Shown: piece by piece, positions 8,410 to 19,234 of the stretch
Layout of the letters: each line of letters begins with the position of its first letter
How positions within the stretch are numbered: the stretch's first letter is position 1
Assembly: GCF_002999335.1 (NCBI RefSeq)
Contig: NW_020312273.1
Span: 1-21,681, forward strand
Origin: Cyclospora cayetanensis
Taxonomy: Eukaryota > Apicomplexa > Conoidasida > Eucoccidiorida > Eimeriidae
Direction: 5' to 3'
Length of the DNA stretch: 21,681 nt
Notes under the pieces: model-generated
The model's input: the letters and a program-made list of their open reading frames with translations, nothing else
The model's database searches: none
What the model was told of the DNA's origin: nothing
Position numbers and translations under genes: made by a program

Positions 8410-10186
8410 CTCCCCCCGCGAGGAGCTGCGGATCACTGTAGTTTCTCAAGAAGTATTTAAGGTGCAATCCCAGCTCCGCAGCCCTCCGTTTTGGATTCGC
8501 TACTGCATCCGTTGGCGACTGAAACTGCGCCTTCTCAGCAGCAACTCCGCCAAGCTGCCTCTCGAAAGCTTCCTCCTCAGTAGGATAAAAGCCTTGGGCA
8601 GACCCCCAGTAGAAAGGCACTCGACTGCGCTCGGGGATCGCCCCTACTTCGGCAGGTGTGGGGAGCTCAGCCTCGTTGAAGCCGCATCGCCTCAGCCTCG
8701 AGACAGCATCGCCGCAGTTGGGGAGGTGCTGCCCCCTACCGTCGCAGTCTTTTTCTTCGAACGCCAGGCCCCTTGCAGCAGCGGCTCCTCTCCGGGAGGG
8801 AGCAGGAAAACCCCTCGCCAGCGTGCCGTCGCCAAACCGCTTCACCTCAAAGGGGGTGTTGACATCCACGAGATGCAGATGGCGTCCTTTGTGAGCTCTG
8901 CACACGAAGGAGGTGGCGAGATTACGCCTTCCGACGGTCTTCAGCGGCGCAGATTCTTGCCGGCAGGGAGGAGCAATTGCAGCGACAGATCGGGCGGGAA
9001 GGGCCCCTCCCTCCCCCTGCAGGGGGAGGGAGGGGCCCCCTGTCTCTCGGGGAGGCTGCAACGCCGCGTGGCTGCATGGCTCGGTAATGCGAACTCGCCA
9101 AGGCTTCCCCAGGGGTATTCCGAAGCAATTTTCTTCCTCCTTTCTCGAGAGACACTTCAGAGCGACATCAAAGTTCGAGCTTTTCGCCAGAGGCTCCTCA
9201 TCCTCCTCTGCCTCCCCCTGCTGCGGGGGGTCGTCTGTGCGGTAGGGGGGGTTGACACGTGGCAATCGACTTCTACTGCCCTTGTCTCCTCGAGCATTTA
9301 CGCCGAGGCAGGAAGCGCTTCTTTGGGACCTTGTGTGAGGCTCTACCGAGCAAGACTTCTTGAGGACGCTTCGCGGTTGGGGAACTGTGGGGATGCTGTG
9401 GAAGAGGGCAGAGGTTGGGCTGCGACGACACGCCTCACACACACACAGGGAGAAATGCTTCGTGGAGAGCCTGCTGCTGCATGCGTAGTCGCCGTTTGAA
9501 AAAAATGGCTTTGCGGGGAAAGACGGGGGGAGAAACAGGCACAGCGTGGGGGAGAGAAAGGGGACTGCCTCTGGCGGCCATACATCATCTCGCAAGAAAA
9601 CCTCACTGGCCTCTTTTTATATCATCAAGAAAAAACCTCTTCAAAATATGAAAATACGGAAAGAAAAGGTCAACCTAGTCTAAGAAGGGCTCTCTCTTTC
9701 CATTTGTGCTGCAAATAACTCTACGTTCTCTCCTGCTTGTGATACATGTATATATATATGTATGTATATGTGATTGTTGATGGCGGCTACTATACTACGG
9801 CTTGCATACTCCCACCCTCTTCGGGCCCCCTGTCTTCATCTCGCTGTCTATCTGTGATTTTGTCTGTCTGTCTGTTGCATCCTCTCTTACTCGATTCGTC
9901 TGCTGAGTGGCTGGCATGTGTCCTCGTCCCCCTCTTCCGAAGCATCTCCCTCCTGGTTCGCGAAGTCAAAGGTTTCTCTGTACGTGTTCGACAGGCGAGT
10001 AGAAGTGGGGGCCCTTGACAAGGTAAAGGTATACGGGGGAGGCAGCAACAAAGTCTTTCTTTCGAAGCACAGCGCGTCGAAAGCCGCTCGACTCCCTCCC
10101 CTCTGCGGTGGATCTCCCGCCGCAAATGAAAAGGTATTGGGATACAGACGGGCCAAATCGAAGCGGTCTAAGGGGTCTTGCATCAT
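8410..10186 (-). CDS. Candidate gene of unknown function, two exons modelled
   Basis: Exon 1 (10186-9891) starts with tandem ATGs (MMQDPLDRFDLARLYPNTF), is rich in aromatic residues, ends in an acidic stretch (EGDASEEGDEDT) and has a GTAAGAG donor after 98 codons plus 2 nt. A matching phase-2 acceptor precedes 9470, opening a frame to about 8410 (GTGCCT donor) or to its stop at 8402. An acceptor 30-40 bp further in would also fit. The 420-bp intron contains an AT microsatellite (about 9747-9772), as introns elsewhere in this window do. Exon 2 has no clear domain; its last part (PFYWGSAQGFYPTEEEAFER) faintly recalls a retroelement RNase H. A 470-aa frame runs opposite (8087-9499), and 9918-10271 is also open on the plus strand, so strand choice is not secure. 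No function is assigned. Confidence 0.4.
9001..9038. repeat. Perfect 38-bp GC-rich palindrome
   Basis: The left arm 9001-9019 (GGGCCCCTCCCTCCCCCTG) is the exact reverse complement of 9020-9038, with no spacer, so the site can form a 19-bp cruciform arm. It lies within the candidate exon 8410-9470. The translation is the same on both strands in the open frames (GPSLPLQGEGGA). It is the largest of several GGGGCCCC-type palindromes in the window. Confidence 0.97.
9745..9775. repeat. Short AT-rich microsatellite
   Basis: A TATATATATGTATGTATATGTG tract of about 30 bp. It falls within the intron proposed for the candidate gene (9890-9471). Confidence 0.75.
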
Positions 10187-12550
10187 CGTGAGACAGCTCC
10201 TAAAACGAGGCACTTGCTTAGTCCCTGCTCTTCTCCGGTGTACGTTGCTGCTTCCAGGGCAGTGCGTCTGATGACGGCTGGTTGCTGACTACACGGCTTG
10301 TGCAGGGGAAAACGCGGAGCTCGCACTGAAATGCCTCTGAGGGGAATAAATGTGTGCAGATGGCGTTGAAAAGGTCTTCCTGAAGAGTGTGGCTGTGGCC
10401 GCTGCCGCTCTAGTCGTTGCTGCTGGTTCTACTCGACTGCTTCCGCCGCGGCAAGCAGGCAGAAAGTCGGGGCAAGTCTCCACTTTTCCGGGGCCAGTCT
10501 ACATTGGAAATGATTTTTTAGCCTCCAATCCGTGTTCTGGAGCTCAGATTTGCAGAACCAGCAGCAGCAGCAGCAGTGGCAGCAGCAGCCTGCACCTTCT
10601 TTCAAAACTTGACCCCGTCACACACTGACCACCGGTCATATACAGCAGAGAGGGGAGCGATGCTCACCTTCTCAGACGCCCCTGCGAGATTCTTCCATAA
10701 TACCACAAACTCTAAAGCCTCACAATTTGCGTTCTAAGCCTTGAAATGACAAGGAAAATCGAATCAAAAAGAGAGAGGACAAGATGCGGTCTGGAAGGCT
10801 GCCGTCGCACGGCACACCCGACGAGACCTACGCGCAAATTAGTTGGCTCGCCCTCCTTGTACTATTTGTCCCTTGCATTTCTTTTTTGAACCGAAACGCG
10901 TCTAATCGTGGATGCGCATCTCCTTGAATCTAAGCCGCCGCGAGCCTTAGAGCCGGCTCTCCACGCCGCAAAACATCTTTCGGAGGGACGAACGAGAAAC
11001 CAACACGACAAGCTCTGCAGGCGGCGAGCGAGCACAGTCTTTAGACGGCTCGCAGATTATGGGCATACGAGTCGCTCCTGTCTCTCGAGACGGCGGCTTG
11101 CGCGAGAGAGATGCACAGGTTAAGAAATCCCACTTGCGCCTTAATTTCGAAGTGCTAATTCTGCACGAAACTCAGGCTCCCTTGTTCGTCTAGACAAGGA
11201 AGGAGATCCTTTGCGCGAGGAAGGGCGACCAGAGAGGCCCTATGCTGCAAATACCATACCACCTTTGCCCCTTCCTACTGCACATCTCGCTTAAAAATGC
11301 CCCCTCTCTCTTCTTGGTGAAAGCTGCTCAACAAAGAGGGGGGCTGAGCCTTCTAGGCTTGCAGAGGGGCAGCAGCGCTCTCACTTGACAGCAAGGCGAG
11401 CGAAAGGAACTTGACTGGCATCCCCCCTTCCTTGCTGCCTCCAAATGCGCCCTGTGAGCCGCCTCGAAAGAGCTCTCAAAGAAGCGCTGTTTCGTGCTTA
11501 GGCATTTAGAGGAGGGGCACGAGGATTTTAAGCCACCTGGAAAACATAAACGGGGAGACACCTCCTCCAGTGCTAAGAGTACGACGGCGGAGGGCCTCAA
11601 TACTGCGGTTAAGGCGGAAGGCGACGTATGCTGAGGCAAAGCAACGCATGGCTACCGACTAACCTCGAAAAATCGAAATTTTTCCAGTGCCTCTCCAATA
11701 TCCCCCGATATTGCCAAGTCCATGTGGAGCATGTGCGTCGTCCAGATGCAGCCTAAAAGCTCTAGAGTTTACGATTATACCTCGAGAGTCGCCAGGGAAT
11801 GTCGCTAGAAATCTAGAGATCTCCTTTGTGCCGCTGCTCCTAGGGCAGTGCAGCTAGCTGCTACCTGGCTGCTCTGAAGAGCAATACTCAAGCCGTTTTC
11901 CCCCCTCGCACTAGTGATCGCTCAGAGCCACCACCTCTGGCTTGCAGCCACCACGCCGCTCGACAGCTAGCGCGGGCACGCTAAAGACTGGCAGCTCCTC
12001 GCCTTTTTGCCAGTAGCCAAAGCCACGGAGTTGTCACGCACAGTGAAGGCGGAAGGCGTCTTGGCGAGCAAGCAGATGCTGACTTGCGTCTCTTCTACAT
12101 GGTAGCACTTGAGAGGGCCCCCGTGGACGGCCGCTCACCGCATGCTCTCTGGCTCTCTGCCAAGCTCTCCGCTGCCTCTTTGCCCTCCCCGACTAGCTGC
12201 CTAAGTAGGAGCTTCAGGGGGGGATATCCTGTAAACGGCGATACCATGCTCGTACAAGCGACTGCCAGAGAGTGCCTTACAAGAAAGGCCTCTCGCATTC
12301 GTGTTTTGCTGCGCCAGAACGAGGCGCCTGTAGTCTTTCTGAACGGCAGCATATCCCTCCGGCCTTCTTATCGCTAGTCGTGCTTCTTGGCTGCGGTCGA
12401 GGCGGAAGGGATGCAGGTTAGCTTGATGGGAAACTAAGGCAGCCATTAGAAAAAGCAATCATCAGCCAAGGGGTCTAGCCCTCTTTTCCAACTGCCCCTA
12501 GAGCCTCAATTTCGCTCCAACTCTAGGGCCTCTTTTTATCTCTCGCCGCC
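10187..12550. other. Stretch with no confident gene
   Basis: About 2.4 kb of moderate GC content with many stops. A plus-strand frame at 10350-10628 starts with an ATG and a hydrophobic segment (SVAVAAAALVVAAG), then a Ser run from AGC repeats, and could be a small signal-anchor protein. The minus strand is open too, and nothing supports it further. A repeated string CTGCGGTNNAGGCGGAAGG occurs at 11603 and 12391, and its AGGCGGAAGG core also at 12047. A small inverted repeat AATATC-CCCC-GATATT lies at about 11697-11712. The minus-strand frame 12458-12201 has few low-complexity residues but no recognisable domain. Confidence 0.45.
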
Positions 12551-12554
12551 TTTT

Positions 12555-12660
12555 AGCTCTCGTGTCTCTCTCCCTGTCTCTCTCCCTGTCTGTTTCTCTC
12601 TCTCTGTCTGTTTCTCTCTCTCTGTCTCTTTGTCTCTCTCTGTCTCTCGCTCTCTCTCCA
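12555..12660. repeat. CT-rich simple repeat (TCTCTC/TGTCTC)
   Basis: An imperfect pyrimidine run built from TCTCTCTCCCTG, TCTGTTTCTCTC and TGTCTCTC units. It lies about 250-350 bp downstream of the stop codon of the minus-strand J-domain gene, in its 3' flank. The Ser/Leu and Glu/Arg frames across it are artefacts. Confidence 0.9.
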
Positions 12661-12908
12661 CTGGTAAATGGTGGCGAAATAGGGCGCTGCTCGCACTGTT
12701 CTGTGCGCCGTTGGCGCGGTCTACGGTGTATATACACTGGAAAGAGACCAAACGCGTGTTAAGCGACAAGGGAGTTGTTCTGTAGGTATAGAGTCCGGCC
12801 GCAGCAGCCAATGCTGTCTGCAAGCAGGAGAGAAGATGTTCATTGGAAAAAATGCACCCTTTTGGCCCCGTATGTTGTAAACCATTCTTTTCCCCTCCGA
12901 AGTGGTAG

Positions 12909-13538
12909 TTACAGCTCGTCGTGATCTGAAGGATGGCTGCCCATTCCGCTCAGCATCGGAGGCTTCCGGAGCTTCTCTGGAAGCTGCAGTCCCCCAATAA
13001 CTCTGTCAACGAACTGCTCTATCGCCGTCTTCGTCAAGGGCGGAGGAAGCGCCTGCATGTTGGCAGCAGAAACACGGCAGTGCACACATGCACTGCTGGC
13101 AATGATCCCCCCAACCGTATGGAGACGCGGAGACAGAGGCAGCAGGAGGCATCCACAGAATCGCGTCCCTAAAAACACGAGGCAGCGACTCGACGACTGC
13201 GCCAGTTTCAAAAGCGACGCGACAAAAGTTCCTCATCGACGCTTCCACAGAACGCGCGTGGTGTACAGACACCGCAAGACTGACCAGATAGCGCTGCCTC
13301 TTTGGCCTGTAGGCAACGAGAAGCTCGGCTTTGCTGCCGGGAGCGAACCCAAAGGCCGCCGCAAACTCGGGCTGAACACAAATATGTGCATGCATGCAAG
13401 AGAAAATACACAATGCGCGGCAGCTAGGCAGGAGTCTAGCGGCGACAGCAGAGAGGGCTGTACAGACAGCATGGCTCGTCGACGAGACTGGCACACAAGG
13501 GAGGCCGATCTGTGCTTTTTCGAGAGGATCGGTTTCAG

Positions 13539-13612
<74 letters not shown>

Positions 13613-16600
13613 ATAGACACCTGTTTGTCGGCAGTTATGTACACCAGCTTGACGGGATCTGTCTTGTACTTTTCGGCAAGCTCCTTAAGGGCACTGTACG
13701 ACTCGCGAGCTGCACCCCACGCCGCTGTCTTTGAGGGCAGCAGCAGAATGAAACAAAACTGCGAATGGCGAGCACCTCACACCCCGCAGGCTGCCAACCG
13801 TGCAAAGCGAGAAAGATAGGGGAAAAACAAACGAACAACAAACGCATGCATGCATGCACAGAGCGCGTCTGTCGATGCGCTGTTTCTTTTCAAGGTCAAA
13901 AGGCGCACAGCACTCACAAAAAAAAGGCAGCACAGCACAGCACGGGCAGGCACGATGCTCGCTTGCTCACATGCAGGCAGAAAGGCACAAAGATCCTCTA
14001 CCAAAAACCCCACACCTGTGTCTTGAGGACCTCCCTTGCCATACGCGCATGCTGGGTAGACACAAGAGATGCATCACTAGCCAAACGCCTATCTGCACTT
14101 CCAACCAAGCTTACTTGGGTATCCTGAGGCATGCATTCTCCTGCTCGCATTCGGCGAGAAGTCAGAGCATGCAGCGGAGTTACACGCGGTAAAAGTGCCT
14201 GCAGCAAGCGGAGAAGAAAACAGATGAGAGAAAGAGCAGTAGGGAAAAAACCAATGCTCACAAGGATACACACGGCGGCATGCACGGCTTTTAATAATAG
14301 TCATACACCTGTGGAATAAGCCTCGATGTCTAAAGATCTAGCTGTATCTCGAGGGCATTCAGACACACGTAGACAGATCCACAGGGTTACGCATTGAGAA
14401 ACTTGCAGAGGTCAGCCACACGGGCAGACACACAAATGCAGGCAGCACGCGATATGTGCATGCATATGTATGGAGGCAAGGAGGGGTGAATATGTAGGCG
14501 TGCATGCAGGTCTGGGCGATATTTATGTCTATGTATGTATGCGTGTGTGAATGCATACACACATACATGTGCATATATATATACACAAGCGCATGTAAAA
14601 AACGCGCATGCAGCACTCGGCGAAAGCAGCTACGCAAGCTGCGCCCTGTGTCCATACACCAGAGGACGGCAAGGCAGCAGCTGCTGCCTATGCAGGGGGG
14701 TGGGGTGTTTGCTGCTACATCCACCGCAAGGAAAGGCCAGCAGCGCTTCTTCGAGGCAGTCTAGAGCGGTGCAGTTGCAGCAGTCGCTTCATCCGTCTCA
14801 AATCTATCTGTAGAGTGCAGACTTTGAGGAGCCAGTGGTCACTAGCATCCCCCCGAAGACGACAACAAACAAAAGGAGCGACAAAGCCCCCAAGGAAAAC
14901 AAAGAGAGGGGAACGAAGCGAGGCGCAGACAGAGCAGCAGACTGCTTCGTGCCTTACGTGGTTCGACACCGAGGCTAACAACGAGATAAACTGCTGCGCT
15001 TCGAGACTGCGAACTTTCCTCCAATCCCCTTGAAGTGTATCAATGTCTGTGAGCGCAACGAGACTGGGAACGTCCAGATACGTCACTGAGTGCCCCCCGT
15101 TCATGGCTGTAGGTTCCGTGAAATAAGTCGCAATCAAGTCTTTCTCCGAGGGATACACGATTCCAATATCCAGCTTCTGCTTGAAAAGAAAGCCTCCCAA
15201 ATACCACTCCGGAGGAGCAGGCTTCTTTCGCGAGAACAAAACGACCTGAAGCAAGCACAAGCACCCCCACGCTTTGCCAATGCATGCGTGTTTCGCCGGA
15301 CGACGCCATGAAGCAAGAAAATCGTCTCAAACCCTCCTTTTTCATACCCGCAAAAAACAACCCCCTACCTTTGTTTTCGTGGGGTTGCGAGTAAGCCAGT
15401 CCTCCATGTTTTCCAGCGTAAGGGCTGTGTGGTGCGTAGCCACTCGCTCGCCGATAAAATTCAGAATCGCTTCAAACTTCCTGTGTCGCACACATAGGAT
15501 GCGCCCTCATGGAGAGGCGATATCAGGACCAGCTAGCCGCGAAAATCTTGCAAACACAAACACACACCCTCCCGCCTGCCCTGCATCTTGCAAAAGGCTC
15601 CTCTTGAAAGACAAAGGGCGTCCCAGGAGACACCTCAAATTCAAAAAAAAGAAAATCCAACGCACTTCTTCCCTGTATACAGCATAGGCTCCGCGGATTT
15701 ATCTGCTTCGAAGAAGAAGATGGACGGGTATCGCTTGCCCTTGCGACAGAGGGGTAGCTGCTTGTGATTTCGGCAATTTATCGCCGCAAACTGCAAACAT
15801 ACAAATAAATATATATATATACATGCATGTACATGTATAGATATGTATATATATATTATACGTACAACAATTCATACATATACACATATGTATATATGTA
15901 TGTATGTATGCATATATGTGTACACACATATACGCATATATATACATGTATACATATATGCATATATATACATGTATACATATATGCACATATATACATG
16001 TATACATATATGCACATATATGCATGTATACATATAGAACAAGGGACTGCCAGGTCCCTAGAGCTTGTAGAGCTCCAACAAGAAGAGAGAAAAGCTTGAA
16101 GTTGAGGAGCGACTGTGTCAAATGGCCAAAGGCGGTTGTTTGCACGCAACCAGCATCACGTTTCGACGCCCTCGTCTGTCTCACGTGTCTTTCTGCATGC
16201 TGTCAAAGCCTCGCTACAGGTGTCTCTCCTCCCTCTCGAAGTCGCAGCCTTACCGGAATAACGCCCTCAAGCTTCTGCGCCGCGGTCAAGTACTCCATCT
16301 TGAAAGCTCTGCACGGCTCGCAGTGGGGGTTGTAGATCTCCACAAGGAGCAGATGGTCTCTTTCGCCAATGAAACGCTCATAGTTTTGCGGATTCAGCTC
16401 TTTCACCAAAGGCGCATCATCATAGAGATTTGAATCCAAATCTTGCTCCTTCTTTTGCTGCTGCGGAGGCTGGAAATCCTGGAAGCCAAAGTTACGCAAA
16501 TACTCTGGCATTTCGCCACTGAATTTGAATTTCGTTCGCTGCTGCTCGCCTCTGCCCGAGCGGCGTTGCCCCCCCCCCCCGCCTCCTCCAAAGCCAGCAC

Positions 16601-18240
16601 CAAACAAATTTCTGAATCGCAAAACCCCCCCACATCCTACAGCACACCATTCTGGGAATCGAGAAGATCGGGAACCACACACACATACCCAAAAAAACAC
16701 GCGACACGAAGCAAGCCCCCCCCAGACCCCTCCCTTCTTCTTTCCTCATGCCAAAATCAACGTCCACCAGAAATTGAACTATTTTAGGGAGGACAAGACA
16801 CTTGGCACCCGTAGAACCAACGTATGTAGCTGCATCTCCGTTCCTACAGAGGCACTTCAAACAGACACTCATTACCCTCAAGTCGCAACCCTTCAGTAGG
16901 CTGCTGTAGGAGGAAAACGCTTCTCAATTCAAGAACGCGTCCATTTGGGATATATATATATATAAACACATGTAAATATATATACATGTAAATATATATA
17001 TGTATGTAAATATATATATATATATATATATCTATATGTATATGGAACTATACAACATCTATGTAAATATATATATATATGTAAATATATATATATATAT
17101 ATATGTAAATATATATATATATATATCTATGTAAATGTATACAATATATCTATGTAAATATATCTATGTACATGTGTAAGTATATATATATATATGTATA
17201 TGTATATGTATGTAGGTGTCTCACACGAATTCGTTGAATGGGAAGGAGCCGCCAGGTGTTGCCCCCGACGTTCCTGACAGGCCCTCTTCGCCGAAAGCAT
17301 CGTATTTTTTTCGCTGCTCGGGGTCGCTTAGAACCTGTTCACATGTAACAAAACACGCATTAGACCCTTGGTTGGTTGCAAAGCCTTCGACGCTGTATCT
17401 TGCGAAAAGGGGGAAGCTGAATCGCGTCGAAAGCGAACCTCGTGAGCCTTGACGACGTCCATGAACTCCTTTTCCTTCCCAGGGTTGACATCGGGGTGCA
17501 GCTTCTTTGCAAGCTTGCGGTAAGCCTGCAAAGGCGAAAGAGCAGCCATATTATGACAAGATTCCAGGCCTTGTTGACGTCGGAAACACGCAAAGCCTCG
17601 CGCAGTGGGGCCCGTCAGGTTGCATGCAGCAGCCCTATTGGCTCGGGAGAGCTCCACGCATGCCGCACGCCCACCTTGTCAATGGCGCGAGAACTTGCAT
17701 TCCGGCGGACGCCTAGGAGCTTGTAGTAATCCTTCGACCGAGGCGCTGCGCAGGCAGAATCTCGAACAGCGAAGGTGCAAGCGCAGACTATCAGCACTGA
17801 CGCGCTGGTGTTGTAGGCACAAAGAGGCGTCTGCGTCCGCCTTATCGACTACCCCACGAGTCAACAGCGAGGGGAACGGCTCCTGCACTCCGCAGCGAGA
17901 GTGGGGAGGCGGGGCACCTCGTTTCAAGTGCCTGGCACGCATAGCAGCTCCAAACAAGAGGACCAACACGGGGGAAGCAGCACGGGCATATCCCCGACAA
18001 ATGGCTAGGAATTAAAAGGCCGTATTCACCTGCAAAAGCTCCAAAAATCCACCTATGGGGGTCGTCGCAGCCTCCCGCAGTGGAGGGGGGCACACCTCCT
18101 GCAGCATTCGAGGAAGGAGTGCTGCTCTTCCTGCAAGGAGTCAGAGGGGGGCCAAGTAGCAGGAGCAGCACTGCTGGCAGAAGCGGCACGATCTTCAGCA
18201 CTAGCCGCCGAAGCCGCGAACCTCTTTCCGCGGGGAGCAT
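12909..18240 (-). CDS. ER J-domain/thioredoxin co-chaperone (PfJ2/ERdj5-like), 11 exons, HDEL
   Basis: Exons: 18240-18030, 17745-17675, 17525-17439, 17334-17225, 16611-16254, 15790-15666, 15480-15369, 15245-14958, 13758-13621, 13371-13285 and 13052-12909. The phases join throughout, giving 576 codons plus TAA. The start is the first ATG after an in-frame TGA. Residues about 12-36 are a hydrophobic signal ([17 protein letters not shown]). A J domain follows at about 74-140 ([13 protein letters not shown] at 104-106; [11 protein letters not shown]), then a Gly-rich linker (about 163-175). Next is a thioredoxin domain with CEPC at 257-260 and the cis-Pro loop RYPS at 299-302. A further thioredoxin-like region without CxxC follows (about 359-530), and the protein ends in HDEL. 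Family knowledge: such proteins bring the ER Hsp70 (BiP) to clients through HPD and reduce or exchange disulfides through CxxC. In Plasmodium, PfJ2 is an ER redox co-chaperone. The least sure junction is exon 10 to 11: the donor at 13284 was chosen because YRPKRQRYL resembles the usual end of the thioredoxin-like fold. The exon 3 donor GTTCGC is also weak, but the J-domain match fixes it. Confidence 0.9.
13542..13609. repeat. (TA)n microsatellite, about 34 units
   Basis: A pure TA run of about 68 bp, next to the donor side of the intron between exons 9 and 10 (13620-13372) of the J-domain/thioredoxin gene. It begins only about 10 bp inside the 5' splice site. Length variation would not touch the coding sequence. 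Confidence 0.95.
13759..14957 (-). other. Large intron 8 of the J-domain/thioredoxin gene
   Basis: A 1199-bp intron from a GTAAGG donor to a CCATTCGCAG acceptor, by far the longest in this gene. It contains ATGCATGC-rich stretches (about 13845-13858 and 14457-14465), and TATG/CATA repeats at about 14455-14590. Open frames within it on both strands are Cys/His/Met-rich from these repeats, and I see no gene inside it. Confidence 0.75.
15803..16036. repeat. AT-rich tract with a 26-bp tandem repeat in intron 5
   Basis: The CATGTATACATATA string starts at 15945, 15971, 15997 and 16023, an exact 26-bp period, within a longer TATA/CATA-rich block. The whole block lies in the intron 16253-15791 between exons 5 and 6 of the J-domain/thioredoxin gene and reaches almost to the acceptor at 15791. 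Confidence 0.92.
16948..17216. repeat. AT-rich microsatellite block in intron 4
   Basis: About 270 bp of (AT)n runs separated by GTAAATATATAT and CTATGTAAATATAT units of variable length. It lies in the intron 17224-16612, starting within about 10 bp of the exon 4 donor (GTGAGA). Confidence 0.93.
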
Positions 18241-19234
18241 CAGCAGACATCAAAGAGCGCGATGTTGCCGTTAAAATTTCGCTGGCGTCGCTGCAGCTGA
18301 AAGGAAATGCGCGGCGGAAAAAAGCAGAAGCAACCCGACAGGCAAACGCGCAGCAACAGCGAGGCCAGAGGCTCTCCAGCAGTTGGCAGATGCGCTACTG
18401 CACCTGCTCCGTCTCCTGAGCCGTTTTTCAGAGGCTTCAGCGCGTCCGCTGAGAGGCACAAGCGAGGCGGAGGACGTGCCTGTGACGCAGCCCAGGCAGC
18501 AGCAGCGCGCAGAGCTGTCAACGCTGATGCTGCCAGTACCCCCACAGCGACAAAATTCGCTTTGAAGTCAAATACGTGGAAAAGAATGCCAATAAGGGGA
18601 CTCTACAACGGAGCCAAGGGAGCGCCGCCGGAACGGCTGCTGCTGTGGCTGCTGCTCATGAGTTCAGCTTCGGGTGTCTCGTTGTGTTGGTCGTGAGGTT
18701 CAAAGTTCGGGATTGGGAATTTGAATTTGTCCGCGAAACTAACAATGGAGTAGCGAGAAAAAAAAGCAGACACTGCAAGTCGCTTAGGCAGCCGCAAAGC
18801 GTCATCGTGCAAGCGCTGGCTGCGATTCGTCGTACTCTCCGGTGTATGGACAGCCCAGCCCCAAGCGCTTTCATGGCGAGGGCCCCTACGCTGGTAACCC
18901 CCCTGGAAAGCGGATAATCAACCCGCTTATAGCACTTTATAGGATCTAATTCTCACAGGCTGCTCCGTCTTCGTCTTCCAGTATCCCGAGAGAAGCCTCG
19001 CTGCACTTGTCCCCGTGCCTCGAAACGCCCTCCTCCCGCAGTAAGGGTTCCCAAAGATCCCCCGCTAGTACCTCTTTTCCCGGAGCCTTCTTATCCTGCT
19101 GTCCTCTCCACAAGCGTAGGCGCTACTTCTGGGGATCCGAAGACGGCTTGCCGTTGTCGTGGCAGTCCGAAACGCATGCAGCGCCGGCAAGAGCTGAGGC
19201 TGCTTCTGCTGCTGATGCAGCCTCCTCGTCAGGA
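18241..19234. promoter_or_regulatory. Divergent intergenic region between the J-domain/Trx and PUS10 start codons
   Basis: 994 bp separate the two start codons of head-to-head genes, so both promoters presumably lie here or share elements. Short frames occur on both strands (for example 18307-18696 and 18603-18812), but none has a recognisable domain. A possible splice acceptor (TCTCACAG) ends at 18958, so a 5' UTR intron of PUS10 is possible. No TATA box or other defined apicomplexan promoter motif could be assigned with confidence. Confidence 0.5.

Noticed and set aside
8087..9499. 470-codon plus-strand frame
   Set aside because: No domain, Ser/Arg/Leu-rich, and no supporting splice structure. 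The minus-strand model has better exon features, though neither is certain.
13394..13819. Plus-strand frames across the TA run
   Set aside because: (TA)n gives Ile-Tyr runs, and the minus strand carries exons 9 and 10 here.
14955..14975. GGTTCGACACC, resembling a tRNA B box
   Set aside because: No T-stem pairing or A box, and it lies in exon 8 and the donor region of the J-domain/Trx gene.
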